A stretch of 64,000 bases of DNA, taken from contig JANQMD010000039.1 of the NCBI GenBank assembly GCA_028280265.1, positions 111,594 to 175,593 of the forward strand, in the 5' to 3' direction. Position 1 is the stretch's first letter; every line of letters begins with the position of its first letter. Below are positions 27,400 through 35,992 of the stretch, one piece after another. The notes beneath the pieces were generated by a model. The model did not search any database and was not told where the DNA came from. It was given only the letters and a program-made list of their open reading frames with translations. This DNA is from Flavobacteriaceae bacterium. GTDB taxonomy: Bacteria; Bacteroidota; Bacteroidia; Flavobacteriales; Flavobacteriaceae. The translations under genes were made by a program, and so were the position numbers.

Positions 27400-28422
27400 T
27401 TACAGTTTACCAATCTTAACTTTGAGGTTGAGTTTGTAGAACTTTCCCCATTCTGGTATCTGATCTTTGTTTAGTGGGACGATTTCAGCAAGGATATTTC
27501 TTTCAGTAGGTTCGTATTTCTTTTGAAATTCCGAGGGCGCTTTATAGGTAGAGATGTATAATTTGTTAATAACGCCTTTCGATCGGGTCTTATCTGGAAA
27601 CTCAACTTCTACAACGCTTCCTTTTTTTACATTGGCTACATCTTTAAGGTTGAAATAGGCTTTGATAAATACTTTTTCAATATTGTGAATGGTCATTACA
27701 TTTTCTGTTTTGTAGCAAGATTCTTCACTGTTCTTTAGTATTTGACCTACTACTCCTTTGATAGGAGAAGAATAGGAGTTTCCAAAGTTTCCTCCTCCAA
27801 TTGAAATTTGTAAATCATTGTTCCCTTTGATTCCTCTTTTTAAGCTTCCAAGAAAATAGAGTTCACTCTTTAACAATGCAATCTGATTTTGTACAAGTAA
27901 TTTTTGTGAAATAATTTCATCGAGCTTATTCTTAGTGTAGACGTCTAAAAGAATCAATTTTTCTACCTTCTTTTCTTGATCTAACAAAAGATTCAATCGC
28001 TTCTTTAAGTTGTTCAATTGAATTCTCTTTCTCAAGATGTCCTTTAGAATGTCTTGAAGTGAATTGTTTAATCGTTCTCTTTTGTCTAAATTTTTCAGGA
28101 CAATAGAAGCGTCACTATCGAAATCATCCTGGAAATAGTTGAACAATTTATTTCCTACTTCTACGGTATCTCCTTCGCTAATGAATATTTCTTTCACACG
28201 AATATCGTTCGTAAAATTTACATCTACTTTTTCCATTAACATTTGTCCATTCCCTTCTATCCAAGCTGTTTTGTTGTACACAAATTGCACTAGCCAAAAC
28301 AAGACCGCAAATAGGATGACGAAATAGATAACTCTATCGATGTTCCATTTTTTCTTTTTAACCTTAGGCTCTTTTAATGTTCTAATGACAGCCGTATTCT
28401 TTTTGTAAGTGAATTTTCTCAT
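27400..28422 (-). CDS. HlyD/MFP-type periplasmic adaptor
   Basis: 340 residues. A basic cytoplasmic N-terminus and one membrane segment (about 30-50, VIYFVILFAVLFWLVQFVY) are followed by a lipoyl-like half (VKEIFISEGDTVEVGNKLF), a long coiled coil (about 105-190), the returning half-motif SSPIKGVVGQIL and a beta-barrel part. This is the layout of HlyD/EmrA adaptors and of the periplasmic part of Alg44. No ABC or MFS pump is nearby, so the likely client is the GT2 synthase. Overlaps the TolC-like gene by 4 nt. Confidence 0.85.
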   Translation of the reverse strand: MRKFTYKKNTAVIRTLKEPKVKKKKWNIDRVIYFVILFAVLFWLVQFVYNKTAWIEGNGQMLMEKVDVNFTNDIRVKEIFISEGDTVEVGNKLFNYFQDDFDSDASIVLKNLDKRERLNNSLQDILKDILRKRIQLNNLKKRLNLLLDQEKKVEKLILLDVYTKNKLDEIISQKLLVQNQIALLKSELYFLGSLKRGIKGNNDLQISIGGGNFGNSYSSPIKGVVGQILKNSEESCYKTENVMTIHNIEKVFIKAYFNLKDVANVKKGSVVEVEFPDKTRSKGVINKLYISTYKAPSEFQKKYEPTERNILAEIVPLNKDQIPEWGKFYKLNLKVKIGKL

Positions 28423-29954
28423 GGCTTCAATTGTATTTCTGTTAACTCTCTTTGTATCGCCTTTTCTATAAGCTGATACGTAATATTTTTTACTTTTTTA
28501 TAAGGCATCTTGGCTTTCTCTAAAGCTTTTTGCAATCGTATATTTCCTTCCAAAACTTCTACTTCTTTGCAACCTTTGGCTTTTAAAAATTGGATTTGAA
28601 AGTTTGTGGAGTAGTTCTTACTATACTGAATGGCAAACTGCTTTCCTTGATTGATATCTCCAAATTGAACTGGAGTTACCAAGCTGTGTATATCTGTTAT
28701 CTCAGTAAGTTCGTAAACATGAGATAGTGTTGTGTAAAGTTGTCTTTTTAGCTGAATGGTATTTTCCAGAATTTTAAACTCTTCTTCTAACAGTTCCAAC
28801 AACAATGTTCCTGTTTCATCATTTTTTAATTCCGATTTTAAAACACTCAAGATCCGAATTCGCTCTTCCACAAATTCCCAATTCTTAAACTGATGCTGAA
28901 GATCTCTTAGTTTCTCGTTATAGCCACTAGTTAAAGTAATGAGTCGATTGTATTTCCCAACGGATTTATCAATCTCTTGAGCAACTACTATTTTTTTCTT
29001 TGTTTCTATGATCTTTTTTCGGTGATTGAATCGGATGGGTGCTCTAAATCGGATTCCTACAGAAGGAAAAAATCGATGCCCATTTCTCAATTGATTGAAT
29101 GTTTCCTGCACATAAAAAGAGAGGTTTAAATCATTGATGGCTTTGTGTTGCAATTCAATATTCTCCTTTTTGAGCTCTAATCCATTGAATGGTGTTTGCA
29201 ATGACAAAGAATCTATGTGCAATTGTAAGAATGGGAGCTTCTCCATAGACAAGTACCTTGGTGAAACGCTATCTTTTAAGATTTGATTTTGCTTTTGTAA
29301 AACTTCAATCTGGTTTTTTAAAATGTTGATTTGATGACTTACCTTGATCAATCGTTCTCTTTTGATGTACTTTTTAAAGTATAGCTTGTTGAGATAATCG
29401 AAGTACTCATTTTCAAAAGCTAAAAATCGTGTAAAGAAGGAAATGTTTTCAAGATTGATTGCATAGGTATAATCGATTCGAAACTGTCTTCTCATCAATT
29501 CTCTTTCCTCTTGCAGACTCTTATATTTTAGAATTTGCATTTCATTTTCCAATCTTTTGGATTTTGTGCGATTGTAGGTGTAACCCGACTTTAGAATATT
29601 CCACTCCAACTCTGCTCTAACTCTTCCGATGTTAAAGTTTTGAGTGTCTTCATCAAAACCATTTCTGAAATTGTAATGTGCATTCGCTTTAAAAACCAGT
29701 CCGATATCTTTTTTATATTGACTGGATTCAATTCTTTTTAATTCGGATTCCCAAAAATTGATATTCTTTGCGGTATCTAATTCAGAATAAAAATGCTGAC
29801 TTGGAAGTAGGTTTTTCGATTTGGGAAATACCAGGCTCGGTTTGGTTTTTTTGTATAAAACCTCAGCTTCATAAACAATGCTTCCTAAATTCTGTGCAGA
29901 TAGTATCTGCGCAGTCATTAGTAATATGACAATATGAAGTTTGTTGGTTTTCAT
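28419..29954 (-). CDS. TolC-like outer-membrane factor
   Basis: About 511 residues from ATG 29952-29954 with signal peptide MKTNKLHIVILLMTAQILSA. The remainder is long amphipathic helix with internal duplication, as in OMF/TolC proteins (ELMRRQFRIDYTYAINLE, LLELLEEEFKILENTIQL), and short strands around FNIGRVRAELEWNI. It probably forms the outer-membrane channel for the adaptor encoded next. The frame can also open at a GTG 18 nt upstream, but the ATG gives the better signal. The ATG lies only 4 nt past the -7-like box of operator D, which would make the mRNA leaderless. Confidence 0.8.
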   Translation of the reverse strand: MKTNKLHIVILLMTAQILSAQNLGSIVYEAEVLYKKTKPSLVFPKSKNLLPSQHFYSELDTAKNINFWESELKRIESSQYKKDIGLVFKANAHYNFRNGFDEDTQNFNIGRVRAELEWNILKSGYTYNRTKSKRLENEMQILKYKSLQEERELMRRQFRIDYTYAINLENISFFTRFLAFENEYFDYLNKLYFKKYIKRERLIKVSHQINILKNQIEVLQKQNQILKDSVSPRYLSMEKLPFLQLHIDSLSLQTPFNGLELKKENIELQHKAINDLNLSFYVQETFNQLRNGHRFFPSVGIRFRAPIRFNHRKKIIETKKKIVVAQEIDKSVGKYNRLITLTSGYNEKLRDLQHQFKNWEFVEERIRILSVLKSELKNDETGTLLLELLEEEFKILENTIQLKRQLYTTLSHVYELTEITDIHSLVTPVQFGDINQGKQFAIQYSKNYSTNFQIQFLKAKGCKEVEVLEGNIRLQKALEKAKMPYKKVKNITYQLIEKAIQRELTEIQLKP

Positions 29955-29957
29955 GGT

Positions 29958-30029
29958 GATAAAATTACTCACATGAAAACCTATAAGCGTTTTTTAATCG
30001 TTTAAAGGATGGCTAACGTAGATGAAAAG
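29958..30029 (-). promoter_or_regulatory. Operator D: paired 9-bp elements 21 bp apart plus -7-like box
   Basis: On the minus strand CTTTTCATC (30021-30029) and CCTTTAAAC (30000-30008) start 21 bp apart. They match the two elements of operator E (CCATTCATC, CCGTTTAAC) at 7/9 each, in swapped order. Exactly 32 nt further is TAATTTTATC (29958-29967). It precedes the TolC-like/HlyD-like operon. Confidence 0.55.
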
Positions 30030-30050
30030 TATTTTTCTAAAGTTTGGAGG

Positions 30051-30752
30051 TTATAAAAGGTTTAACCGTTTCATCAATTCACCTCGATTCGATCTACTCA
30101 CAGGGATGATATCTTGCTTAATCAATACACTATTATCCTCTATATCAATAATTTTAGAGAGATTGATGATGTAGGAACGATGAACTTTTAAGAATAATTC
30201 TTGAGGTAATTTATCCTCTATCTTTTTCAATGTTGAATGTACGATATGACTTTTACCATCGGTTTTAATTCGAATATAATCACCTTTTGCCTCAATTACA
30301 TTGATCTCAGAAAAGTTAATTTTCACCAGTCTTCGATCTACATTTACATACAGTTCTTTGGTTGAATCTTCCGTAACAACTGGTTCTTCATTGTCTTTTA
30401 CTGTAAAACCAGAGAGTTTACTTACCGCTTTTTCAAACCTTTCTTGCACGATTGGCTTTACCAAATAATCAACAACACTCGGGTATTCAAATGCTTCTAG
30501 AGCAAAGTTTTTATCTGACGTTGTTAAAATAATTTTTGGAGGGTTTTTTAGTGTTTTAATAAAATCAAACCCAGAAAAAGTAGGCATATGGATATCTAGG
30601 AAAATGACATCTACTTCCTGACCATTAAGATACTTAATAGCCTCAATGGCATTTTCAAATTCTTCTACTAGATTTAGCTTTGGATGATTGTTACAAAGTT
30701 TTGAAACGATCAATCTTGCTGCTGCATCGTCGTCTATAATAATACAGTTCAT
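30051..30752 (-). CDS. LytTR-type response regulator
   Basis: 233 residues. Receiver domain at 1-120 with the acidic pair DDD (7-9), phosphoacceptor Asp53 (VIFLDIHMP) and Lys in YLVKP. The C-terminal LytTR DNA-binding domain (about 135-233) shows INVIEAKGDYIRIKT, LFLKVHRSYIINL and IPVSRSNRGELMKRL. LytTR proteins bind paired 9-bp direct repeats about two turns apart, the very pattern seen upstream of five units here. Last gene of the signalling operon, 11 nt after the Hpt gene. Confidence 0.93.
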   Translation of the reverse strand: MNCIIIDDDAAARLIVSKLCNNHPKLNLVEEFENAIEAIKYLNGQEVDVIFLDIHMPTFSGFDFIKTLKNPPKIILTTSDKNFALEAFEYPSVVDYLVKPIVQERFEKAVSKLSGFTVKDNEEPVVTEDSTKELYVNVDRRLVKINFSEINVIEAKGDYIRIKTDGKSHIVHSTLKKIEDKLPQELFLKVHRSYIINLSKIIDIEDNSVLIKQDIIPVSRSNRGELMKRLNLL

Positions 30753-30763
30753 AGTTTCTCATT

Positions 30764-31084
30764 TTACAGGGGGTCTAGAAAATTACTAATAACTTCAATA
30801 GTCTTCACAAAAGACTCATAACGACTAATACCGTTACTTTTTCTTAGTTCATCTTCAAACAAAGATGCATTTTCATAAGCTTTTGATAGGCCCAATATAC
30901 TAATTTTATGTTTTAATTTGTGAACACTCTCAGCAGTTTTTATAAAGTTTTTTTCTCTATAATTTCTTTGAAAACTATCTATTTCTAATGGCAATTCTTT
31001 TTTTAAAACCTCAATCAGCTTTTCTTCAAAAGAAGTATCTCCTTCAGAAAGCTGTTTTATATAATCTAAATTGGGTATTTCCAT
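30764..31084 (-). CDS. Stand-alone Hpt phosphotransfer protein
   Basis: 106 residues, all-helical. The block AESVHKLKHKISILGLS matches the Hpt signature with phosphoacceptor His55. It should shuttle phosphoryl groups between receivers, here probably from the single-domain receiver to the LytTR regulator. The ATG overlaps the kinase stop by one base, so it is translationally coupled. Separate Hpt proteins encoded beside a non-hybrid kinase are uncommon. Confidence 0.88.
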   Translation of the reverse strand: MEIPNLDYIKQLSEGDTSFEEKLIEVLKKELPLEIDSFQRNYREKNFIKTAESVHKLKHKISILGLSKAYENASLFEDELRKSNGISRYESFVKTIEVISNFLDPL

Positions 31085-33561
31085 TATTTTTTAGGTAATG
31101 TAAAGTAAAAAGTTGTGCCTTTATTAAGCTCAGAAGTCAACCAGATGTCTCCTCCGTAAAAGTCTATAATTTTTTTGACAATTGAAAGCCCTACACCTGT
31201 TGAATCATCCGATTCTTCTAAAACCTGAAAAACTTTGAATATTTTCTTATAGTATTTTTCTGAAATCCCAATACCGTTATCCGATATTTTGAATTCCCAG
31301 AAGTTGCCTTTAGAAACGTAGTCTATTTCAACCATTCCTTTTTCTTTGTCTGTATACTTAATCGCGTTACTTATAAAATTCTGAAACAGTTGTAATAGCT
31401 TGTAGGAATCGCCTTTAACTATTGGAAGTTTCTTTTTAACATCTACAGTAAAATTTTCTGGTATGTGAATTGTTTCAAGAATATCGTTCACCACTACATT
31501 CAAATCGATTTTCTTCTCCATCATCTCTACTTTATCGATACTTGCATAATTTAAAATACCGTTAATTAAGAGATCCATACGATCAATTCTTTTGAGGAGT
31601 AGATGAAAGTTTTGATCGATTTCATCCGTAGCAAAGTCTTTACAGTCTTCTTGTAACCAATTCACCAATGCGTTCATACTTCTCAAAGGTGATTTCAAAT
31701 CGTGCGATACTACATGTGCAAAATCGTTCAGTTCCTGATTACTTTTTTGCAAGTCTTTTAATACCAATTCTTTTTCTCTCTCGGCTTTTTCTCTTAGGCG
31801 TAAGCTTAATGCATTTTTCAACTGAGTTGCTGCTAGGCTTGAGATGGTTTGTAATGTTTTTAAATGATCTTCAGTAAAAAAGTTTTTGCTTGTATGCTCT
31901 GAGTCTATAACTCCAATAATTTCATTGTTATCTATGATAGGAACAGATATTTCAGAATATCTCACTTTATCATCTACGATATATCTTGTGTCTTTACTGG
32001 TATCTGGAATGATTTCTGATATCCCTGTTTTTGCAACAGTTCCTACAATTCCTTTTCCTATCGGTACGGCAATTTGATTGATGATTTCATCATCGGAAGA
32101 TATCTTTTCTCCGTATGCAGCAATCTGATTTAATTCCTGCTTTTCCTTATCTAATAAATAAATAACACAATCCTCAAAACCAAGAAGTCCAATCGTATTT
32201 TTTGTAATCTCCCATGCTATTTCATAGATGTTTGTCTTTCCAAGAATAGATGCCATCAAGTTATTTAGAGCTTCCAACAAAGCTCCTTGTTTTAACTCTT
32301 CTGTGATATCCTCAATGATTGAAACTTCATATTTTATGGCCCCTGAATCATCTCTTACAGCTGCTACATGAGTTCTCCCCCAAATAACGCGACCGTATTT
32401 CGTCATAAATTTCTTGTTCATTGTGAAATCATCAATCTTACCTTCGATCAACTGATTGACATTTGCCAAAGTTTCCTGCTTATCGGATTCTAAAGCCACA
32501 TCCACAACAGTCATTTTAGACAATTCTTCTTCTGTATATCCTATCATTTTTTGAAAGGCTGGATTGGTTCTCAACACTCTTCCTTGTACAGTTAATACAA
32601 TCCCAACTGTTGAATTATCAACAATTGCATCCAACTGTTGCTTTTGAGCTTCAAACGCCTCTTGACGCGCTTTTACTTCCGTAATATCTTCTATGATAGC
32701 TACTTCGTATTTGATTTCTCCTTCGGCATTCCTAACGGCAGCAACACTTGTTTTGGCCCAGATAATATTTCCCGATTTAGCAATATATCTTTTGCTTAAA
32801 CTAAATTGATCGACTTCTCCTGTAACTAACTTGTTTAGATACAAGTATGAAATTTCTTCATCATCCTTCAAAGAGACATCTGCAACTGTCATTCCTATTA
32901 GCTCTTCCTCTGAATATTCAATTAATTGTTGAAATGCTTTATTAGACCTTATAACTTCACCCCTCTTTGTTAAAACAATTCCCAAAGAGGAGCTATCTAC
33001 AATAGCATCTAATTGTTGTTTTTGTATTTCGAAAGCTTCTTGTTGCTCTTTTGCTTCATTAATATCTCTAACAATACCATGAGCAAATCTTGGAATCCCA
33101 TCTTTATCATGTACAATGCTTGAATTGATCTGAACCCATTTCACTTCTCGCGACTTTGTGTAAACTCTTGCTTGATAATCTCGGAAAGAGCCCGTTTCTA
33201 TAAGTTGGTAAAAAGATTCATAAGCGTATTTATAATCTTCCTCATAAATGATGTCTGTAACATTGAATTTTTCTTTCTTAATATCGTAACCAAAAAATTC
33301 ATTTGCAGGCTGGTTCATCTTTAGCACATTTCCATGCAAGTCCATAAGAATATAGGAATCCTCGATATTATCCAACACTCCCTTAAACTCGATGGTTTGC
33401 TCATCGATAACTTTTGCTAAATTTTCATTAATGGATTCTAGCTCTTCAGTCTTTTCGTAGAGCTCTAAAGATTTTTGCTCTAGAATTTTTTCTGCTTCTT
33501 TTCTTGCTATGCGTTCCCTTTGAAGGGCTTTTTGTAGAATATGGATTTTCTCATCACTCAT
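31084..33561 (-). CDS. PAS-PAS-PAS-GAF sensor histidine kinase
   Basis: 825 residues, no membrane segment, so cytosolic. A coiled coil (about 10-60) leads to three PAS domains (about 62-175, 185-300, 310-425; the last two are near-duplicates, each with a QQLDAIVD linker), a GAF domain (about 435-585), the HisKA dimerisation helix with HVVSHDLKSPLRSM, and a HATPase (FISNAIKYT, ISDNGIGI, GVGLSIVKKI). It has no receiver of its own. It overlaps the H-NOX gene by 8 nt; H-NOX proteins usually control the activity of a neighbouring kinase. Confidence 0.93.
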   Translation of the reverse strand: MSDEKIHILQKALQRERIARKEAEKILEQKSLELYEKTEELESINENLAKVIDEQTIEFKGVLDNIEDSYILMDLHGNVLKMNQPANEFFGYDIKKEKFNVTDIIYEEDYKYAYESFYQLIETGSFRDYQARVYTKSREVKWVQINSSIVHDKDGIPRFAHGIVRDINEAKEQQEAFEIQKQQLDAIVDSSSLGIVLTKRGEVIRSNKAFQQLIEYSEEELIGMTVADVSLKDDEEISYLYLNKLVTGEVDQFSLSKRYIAKSGNIIWAKTSVAAVRNAEGEIKYEVAIIEDITEVKARQEAFEAQKQQLDAIVDNSTVGIVLTVQGRVLRTNPAFQKMIGYTEEELSKMTVVDVALESDKQETLANVNQLIEGKIDDFTMNKKFMTKYGRVIWGRTHVAAVRDDSGAIKYEVSIIEDITEELKQGALLEALNNLMASILGKTNIYEIAWEITKNTIGLLGFEDCVIYLLDKEKQELNQIAAYGEKISSDDEIINQIAVPIGKGIVGTVAKTGISEIIPDTSKDTRYIVDDKVRYSEISVPIIDNNEIIGVIDSEHTSKNFFTEDHLKTLQTISSLAATQLKNALSLRLREKAEREKELVLKDLQKSNQELNDFAHVVSHDLKSPLRSMNALVNWLQEDCKDFATDEIDQNFHLLLKRIDRMDLLINGILNYASIDKVEMMEKKIDLNVVVNDILETIHIPENFTVDVKKKLPIVKGDSYKLLQLFQNFISNAIKYTDKEKGMVEIDYVSKGNFWEFKISDNGIGISEKYYKKIFKVFQVLEESDDSTGVGLSIVKKIIDFYGGDIWLTSELNKGTTFYFTLPKK

Positions 33562-34096
33562 GTTTCAAAATTACAAACTTAACTTCAGAACCACTTTCAT
33601 TAAGTTTCGTATATGTAATTGTTGATTTTTGTCCATAATATTCGAAAGTCTTCTCCATAAGACCGTGGGCAAAAGCATACATCGATCTCGAAGAATAGTA
33701 GGTTAGTATTAGTTTTTTATTATCTTTTTCATTGATTACAAATCTAGGAAGCTCTGCATCTGGGTAAATTTTACGCACCTCAACATGAATATGACTTTCT
33801 ACTGAAGAGAGTAAATCCATAGGCCCTTTATAGCTAGTCAAAATTCCTGGATAATCTCTTTCTATAACTGAGAAAAAATGCCTCCCATATACTAGAAGCA
33901 AATCGTTTATAGACATATTCGTTTTCTCACTCAAATTTGAAACTAATGATAACATTTCAGAAAATGAGTACGTTCCAATAGATGTATAAGCTCCACCTGA
34001 CGGTAAGTCTGATTTTTCAATAATTTCATCGACTACCTCTAACCCAAAAGTGGACTCTACCAATTCTAAAAATTCTGTAAAAACAATTCCCTTCAT
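33554..34096 (-). CDS. H-NOX haem-based nitric oxide sensor
   Basis: 180 residues, a stand-alone haem-NO-binding domain. Proximal ligand His104 (SHIHVEV) and the YxSxR haem-propionate motif Tyr133-Ser135-Arg137 are present. The position of the O2-stabilising Tyr140 of Thermoanaerobacter H-NOX is Phe142 here, which predicts NO selectivity over O2. In Shewanella and Vibrio such proteins bind NO and inhibit or modulate a partner kinase that controls biofilm or c-di-GMP output. It lies between a receiver gene (11-nt gap) and the kinase (8-nt overlap). Confidence 0.93.
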   Translation of the reverse strand: MKGIVFTEFLELVESTFGLEVVDEIIEKSDLPSGGAYTSIGTYSFSEMLSLVSNLSEKTNMSINDLLLVYGRHFFSVIERDYPGILTSYKGPMDLLSSVESHIHVEVRKIYPDAELPRFVINEKDNKKLILTYYSSRSMYAFAHGLMEKTFEYYGQKSTITYTKLNESGSEVKFVILKHE

Positions 34097-34107
34097 TTAT
34101 CCATTAT

Positions 34108-34512
34108 TTACACTGCAATTATCTCATTATCTGACCAATATCCAATCATAGATGTAATTTTTTTCTTGTAATCATCGTAGTGTAAAGGTTTGATCATATA
34201 CCCAGAAACTCCTATTTCGTAGCATTTCTTTATGTCTGTGTAATTATTAGAAGAAGACATAACTACAATGGGCATGTACCGTAATTTTTTATTGGATTTT
34301 AGTAATTTCAAAAACTCTACTCCATTAATTTTAGGCATGTTTAAATCTAAAATAATTAGGTTAGGTAATTCTATTTGCTCTAAAACCTCTAAAGCTCTCT
34401 CCCCATTAGTTGCTTCAACTATAGAATGATTTCCTAGCTTGGAAGCAACCCTAGCAAACTTCATACGTTCAATTTCATCGTCTTCAATCAATAATATTTT
34501 CAGCTTTCTCAT
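34108..34512 (-). CDS. Single-domain response regulator (CheY/Spo0F-like)
   Basis: About 134 residues from the ATG at 34510-34512 (MRKLKILLIEDDE); an earlier in-frame ATG adds 11 unlikely residues. Receiver features are acidic residues 10-12, phosphoacceptor Asp56 (LIILDLNMP), Thr/Ser in VVMSSSN and Lys in YMIKPL. No output domain. With the separate Hpt protein it fits an H-NOX kinase, receiver, Hpt, LytTR relay similar in logic to Spo0F-Spo0B-Spo0A. First gene of the signalling operon. Confidence 0.9.
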   Translation of the reverse strand: MRKLKILLIEDDEIERMKFARVASKLGNHSIVEATNGERALEVLEQIELPNLIILDLNMPKINGVEFLKLLKSNKKLRYMPIVVMSSSNNYTDIKKCYEIGVSGYMIKPLHYDDYKKKITSMIGYWSDNEIIAV

Positions 34513-34595
34513 TATTAGTCGGTTGTACATGAATACAAAAATCACCTAAAAAATACGGATTATAATTTACTTTAGCTTAAAAGTAAGGATACCTC

Positions 34596-34625
34596 GATGA
34601 ATGGTAGCTTTTATTCGTTAAACGG
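34596..34625 (-). promoter_or_regulatory. Operator E: paired 9-bp elements 21 bp apart
   Basis: On the minus strand CCGTTTAAC (34617-34625) and CCATTCATC (34596-34604) start exactly 21 bp apart, 84 nt upstream of the receiver gene start. Both halves are good matches to the consensus. No TAnTTTTAT box is at 32 nt; TACTTTTA is 10 nt on. It suggests autoregulation of the signalling operon. Confidence 0.55.
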
Positions 34626-34665
34626 GAGAATCGTTTTTTTAAAGTAAAAATCTTTAGGAAGAAAG

Positions 34666-35706
34666 CTAGTAACCTTCTTTAACAGAAGCTCTTAATTGCT
34701 GCTCCCATTGCCAAGAGGAACGAATCATTTCGTTTAAACCCAACAATGCTTTCCATCCTAGTTTTTCTTCAGCCAGTTTTGTAGCTGCGTACAATTCTGG
34801 GACATCTCCTTCCCTTCTTTCTACAATTTTATAATTCAGCTTCATATTTGCAACTTTTTCAAATTCGCGAATAATCTCCAAAACAGTATATCCTTTTCCT
34901 GTTCCTAAATTAAACACTTCGTAAGAAGTTTCTTGCTCTTTTTTTAACAGTCTGTTTAAAGCAGCAACATGTGCTTTTGCCAAGTCTACCACATGAATGT
35001 AATCTCTAATTGCAGTACCGTCTTTGGTATCGTAATCATCTCCAAACACTTTCAGTTGCTCTAATATTCCTATAGCACATTGAGTAATATAAGGTAAAAG
35101 ATTATTGGGAATTCCTGATGGAAGTTCTCCTATTAATCCTGAACTATGAGCTCCAATGGGATTGAAATAGCGTAATGATATCGCAGAAAAGTTATGCTCT
35201 GATTTGGTAAGATCTAACAAAATTTCTTCAGCGACCTTTTTTGTATTTCCATAAGGAGAAAAAGGTTGCTTGACTTCATTTGATTCCGTAATTGGTAACA
35301 AATCTGGCTCTCCATAAACAGTTGCAGACGACGAGAAAATAATGTTTTCAATTTTATTTTCTACCTGAGCATTCAAAATATTGATCAGAGAAAATAAATT
35401 GTTTTTGTAGTACATCAAAGGTTTTTGTACAGACTCTCCTACTGCCTTATAAGCAGCAAAATGAATAACCGCTTTGGCATCATTGTGCTTTTGAAATATC
35501 TCTTTACATACACTTTCTTTAGCCAAATTTACTTTTTCAAATACTGGAGCTTTTCCGGTTATTTCTTCTATTTTATTGAGGATAAATTCTTTCGAATTTG
35601 ACAAGTCATCAAAGACAACTACCTCATATCCTTCTTCTATTAAGGAAACTACTGTATGAGATCCGATGTAGCCACAACCGCCAGTAACAATTACTTTATT
35701 TTTCAC
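34666..35706 (-). CDS. galE: UDP-glucose/UDP-HexNAc 4-epimerase
   Basis: 346 residues, extended SDR fold: VTGGCGYIGSHTVVSL, the catalytic pair in SSSATVYG and YGNTKKVAEE (Tyr-x-x-x-Lys), SLRYFNPIGAH and RDYIHVVDLAKAH. It interconverts UDP-glucose and UDP-galactose, possibly the N-acetylated forms. Its place just upstream of the polysaccharide region, which has a HexNAc-type dehydrogenase, would fit a TviB/TviC-like pair for UDP-GalNAcA, but sequence alone does not settle substrate. Confidence 0.92.
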   Translation of the reverse strand: MKNKVIVTGGCGYIGSHTVVSLIEEGYEVVVFDDLSNSKEFILNKIEEITGKAPVFEKVNLAKESVCKEIFQKHNDAKAVIHFAAYKAVGESVQKPLMYYKNNLFSLINILNAQVENKIENIIFSSSATVYGEPDLLPITESNEVKQPFSPYGNTKKVAEEILLDLTKSEHNFSAISLRYFNPIGAHSSGLIGELPSGIPNNLLPYITQCAIGILEQLKVFGDDYDTKDGTAIRDYIHVVDLAKAHVAALNRLLKKEQETSYEVFNLGTGKGYTVLEIIREFEKVANMKLNYKIVERREGDVPELYAATKLAEEKLGWKALLGLNEMIRSSWQWEQQLRASVKEGY

Positions 35707-35811
35707 GCCTTAAATATACTTTAATAATGAGATTGTCTCTCAATTTTCAATGCTTTTTAAATCACTTTCTTTATAAAGAAGTTTGTAATATTTATTCTCT
35801 GTAAAAGAAAA

Positions 35812-35839
35812 ACTCCCGAAAAAAATGCATTTCGAGAGT
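35812..35839 (-). terminator. Terminator of tRNA-Cys
   Basis: On the minus strand ACTCTCGAAA pairs with TTTCGGGAGT (35830-35839 and 35812-35821; one G-T wobble) and is followed by TTTTCTTTT. It starts 7 nt past the tRNA 3' end. Confidence 0.8.
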
Positions 35840-35845
35840 TTTTTG

Positions 35846-35916
35846 AGGTGTCGAGCGGATTCGAACCGCTGTAGATGGTGTTGCAGACCACTGCCTAGCC
35901 ACTCGGCCACGACACC
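35846..35916 (-). tRNA. tRNA-Cys (GCA anticodon)
   Basis: 71 nt on the minus strand. The acceptor arm GGTGTCG pairs with CGACACC; the discriminator base is U, as expected for tRNA-Cys. The anticodon loop reads TCTGCAA with anticodon GCA, and the T arm has GGTTCGAATCC. The CCA end is not encoded. Confidence 0.95.
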
Positions 35917-35992
35917 TTTTAAACTGTATTCCGATTCCTCAGGAACAAAAGGACTGCAAATTTACATTTTTTTTGTTTGTTGCAATAATTTT

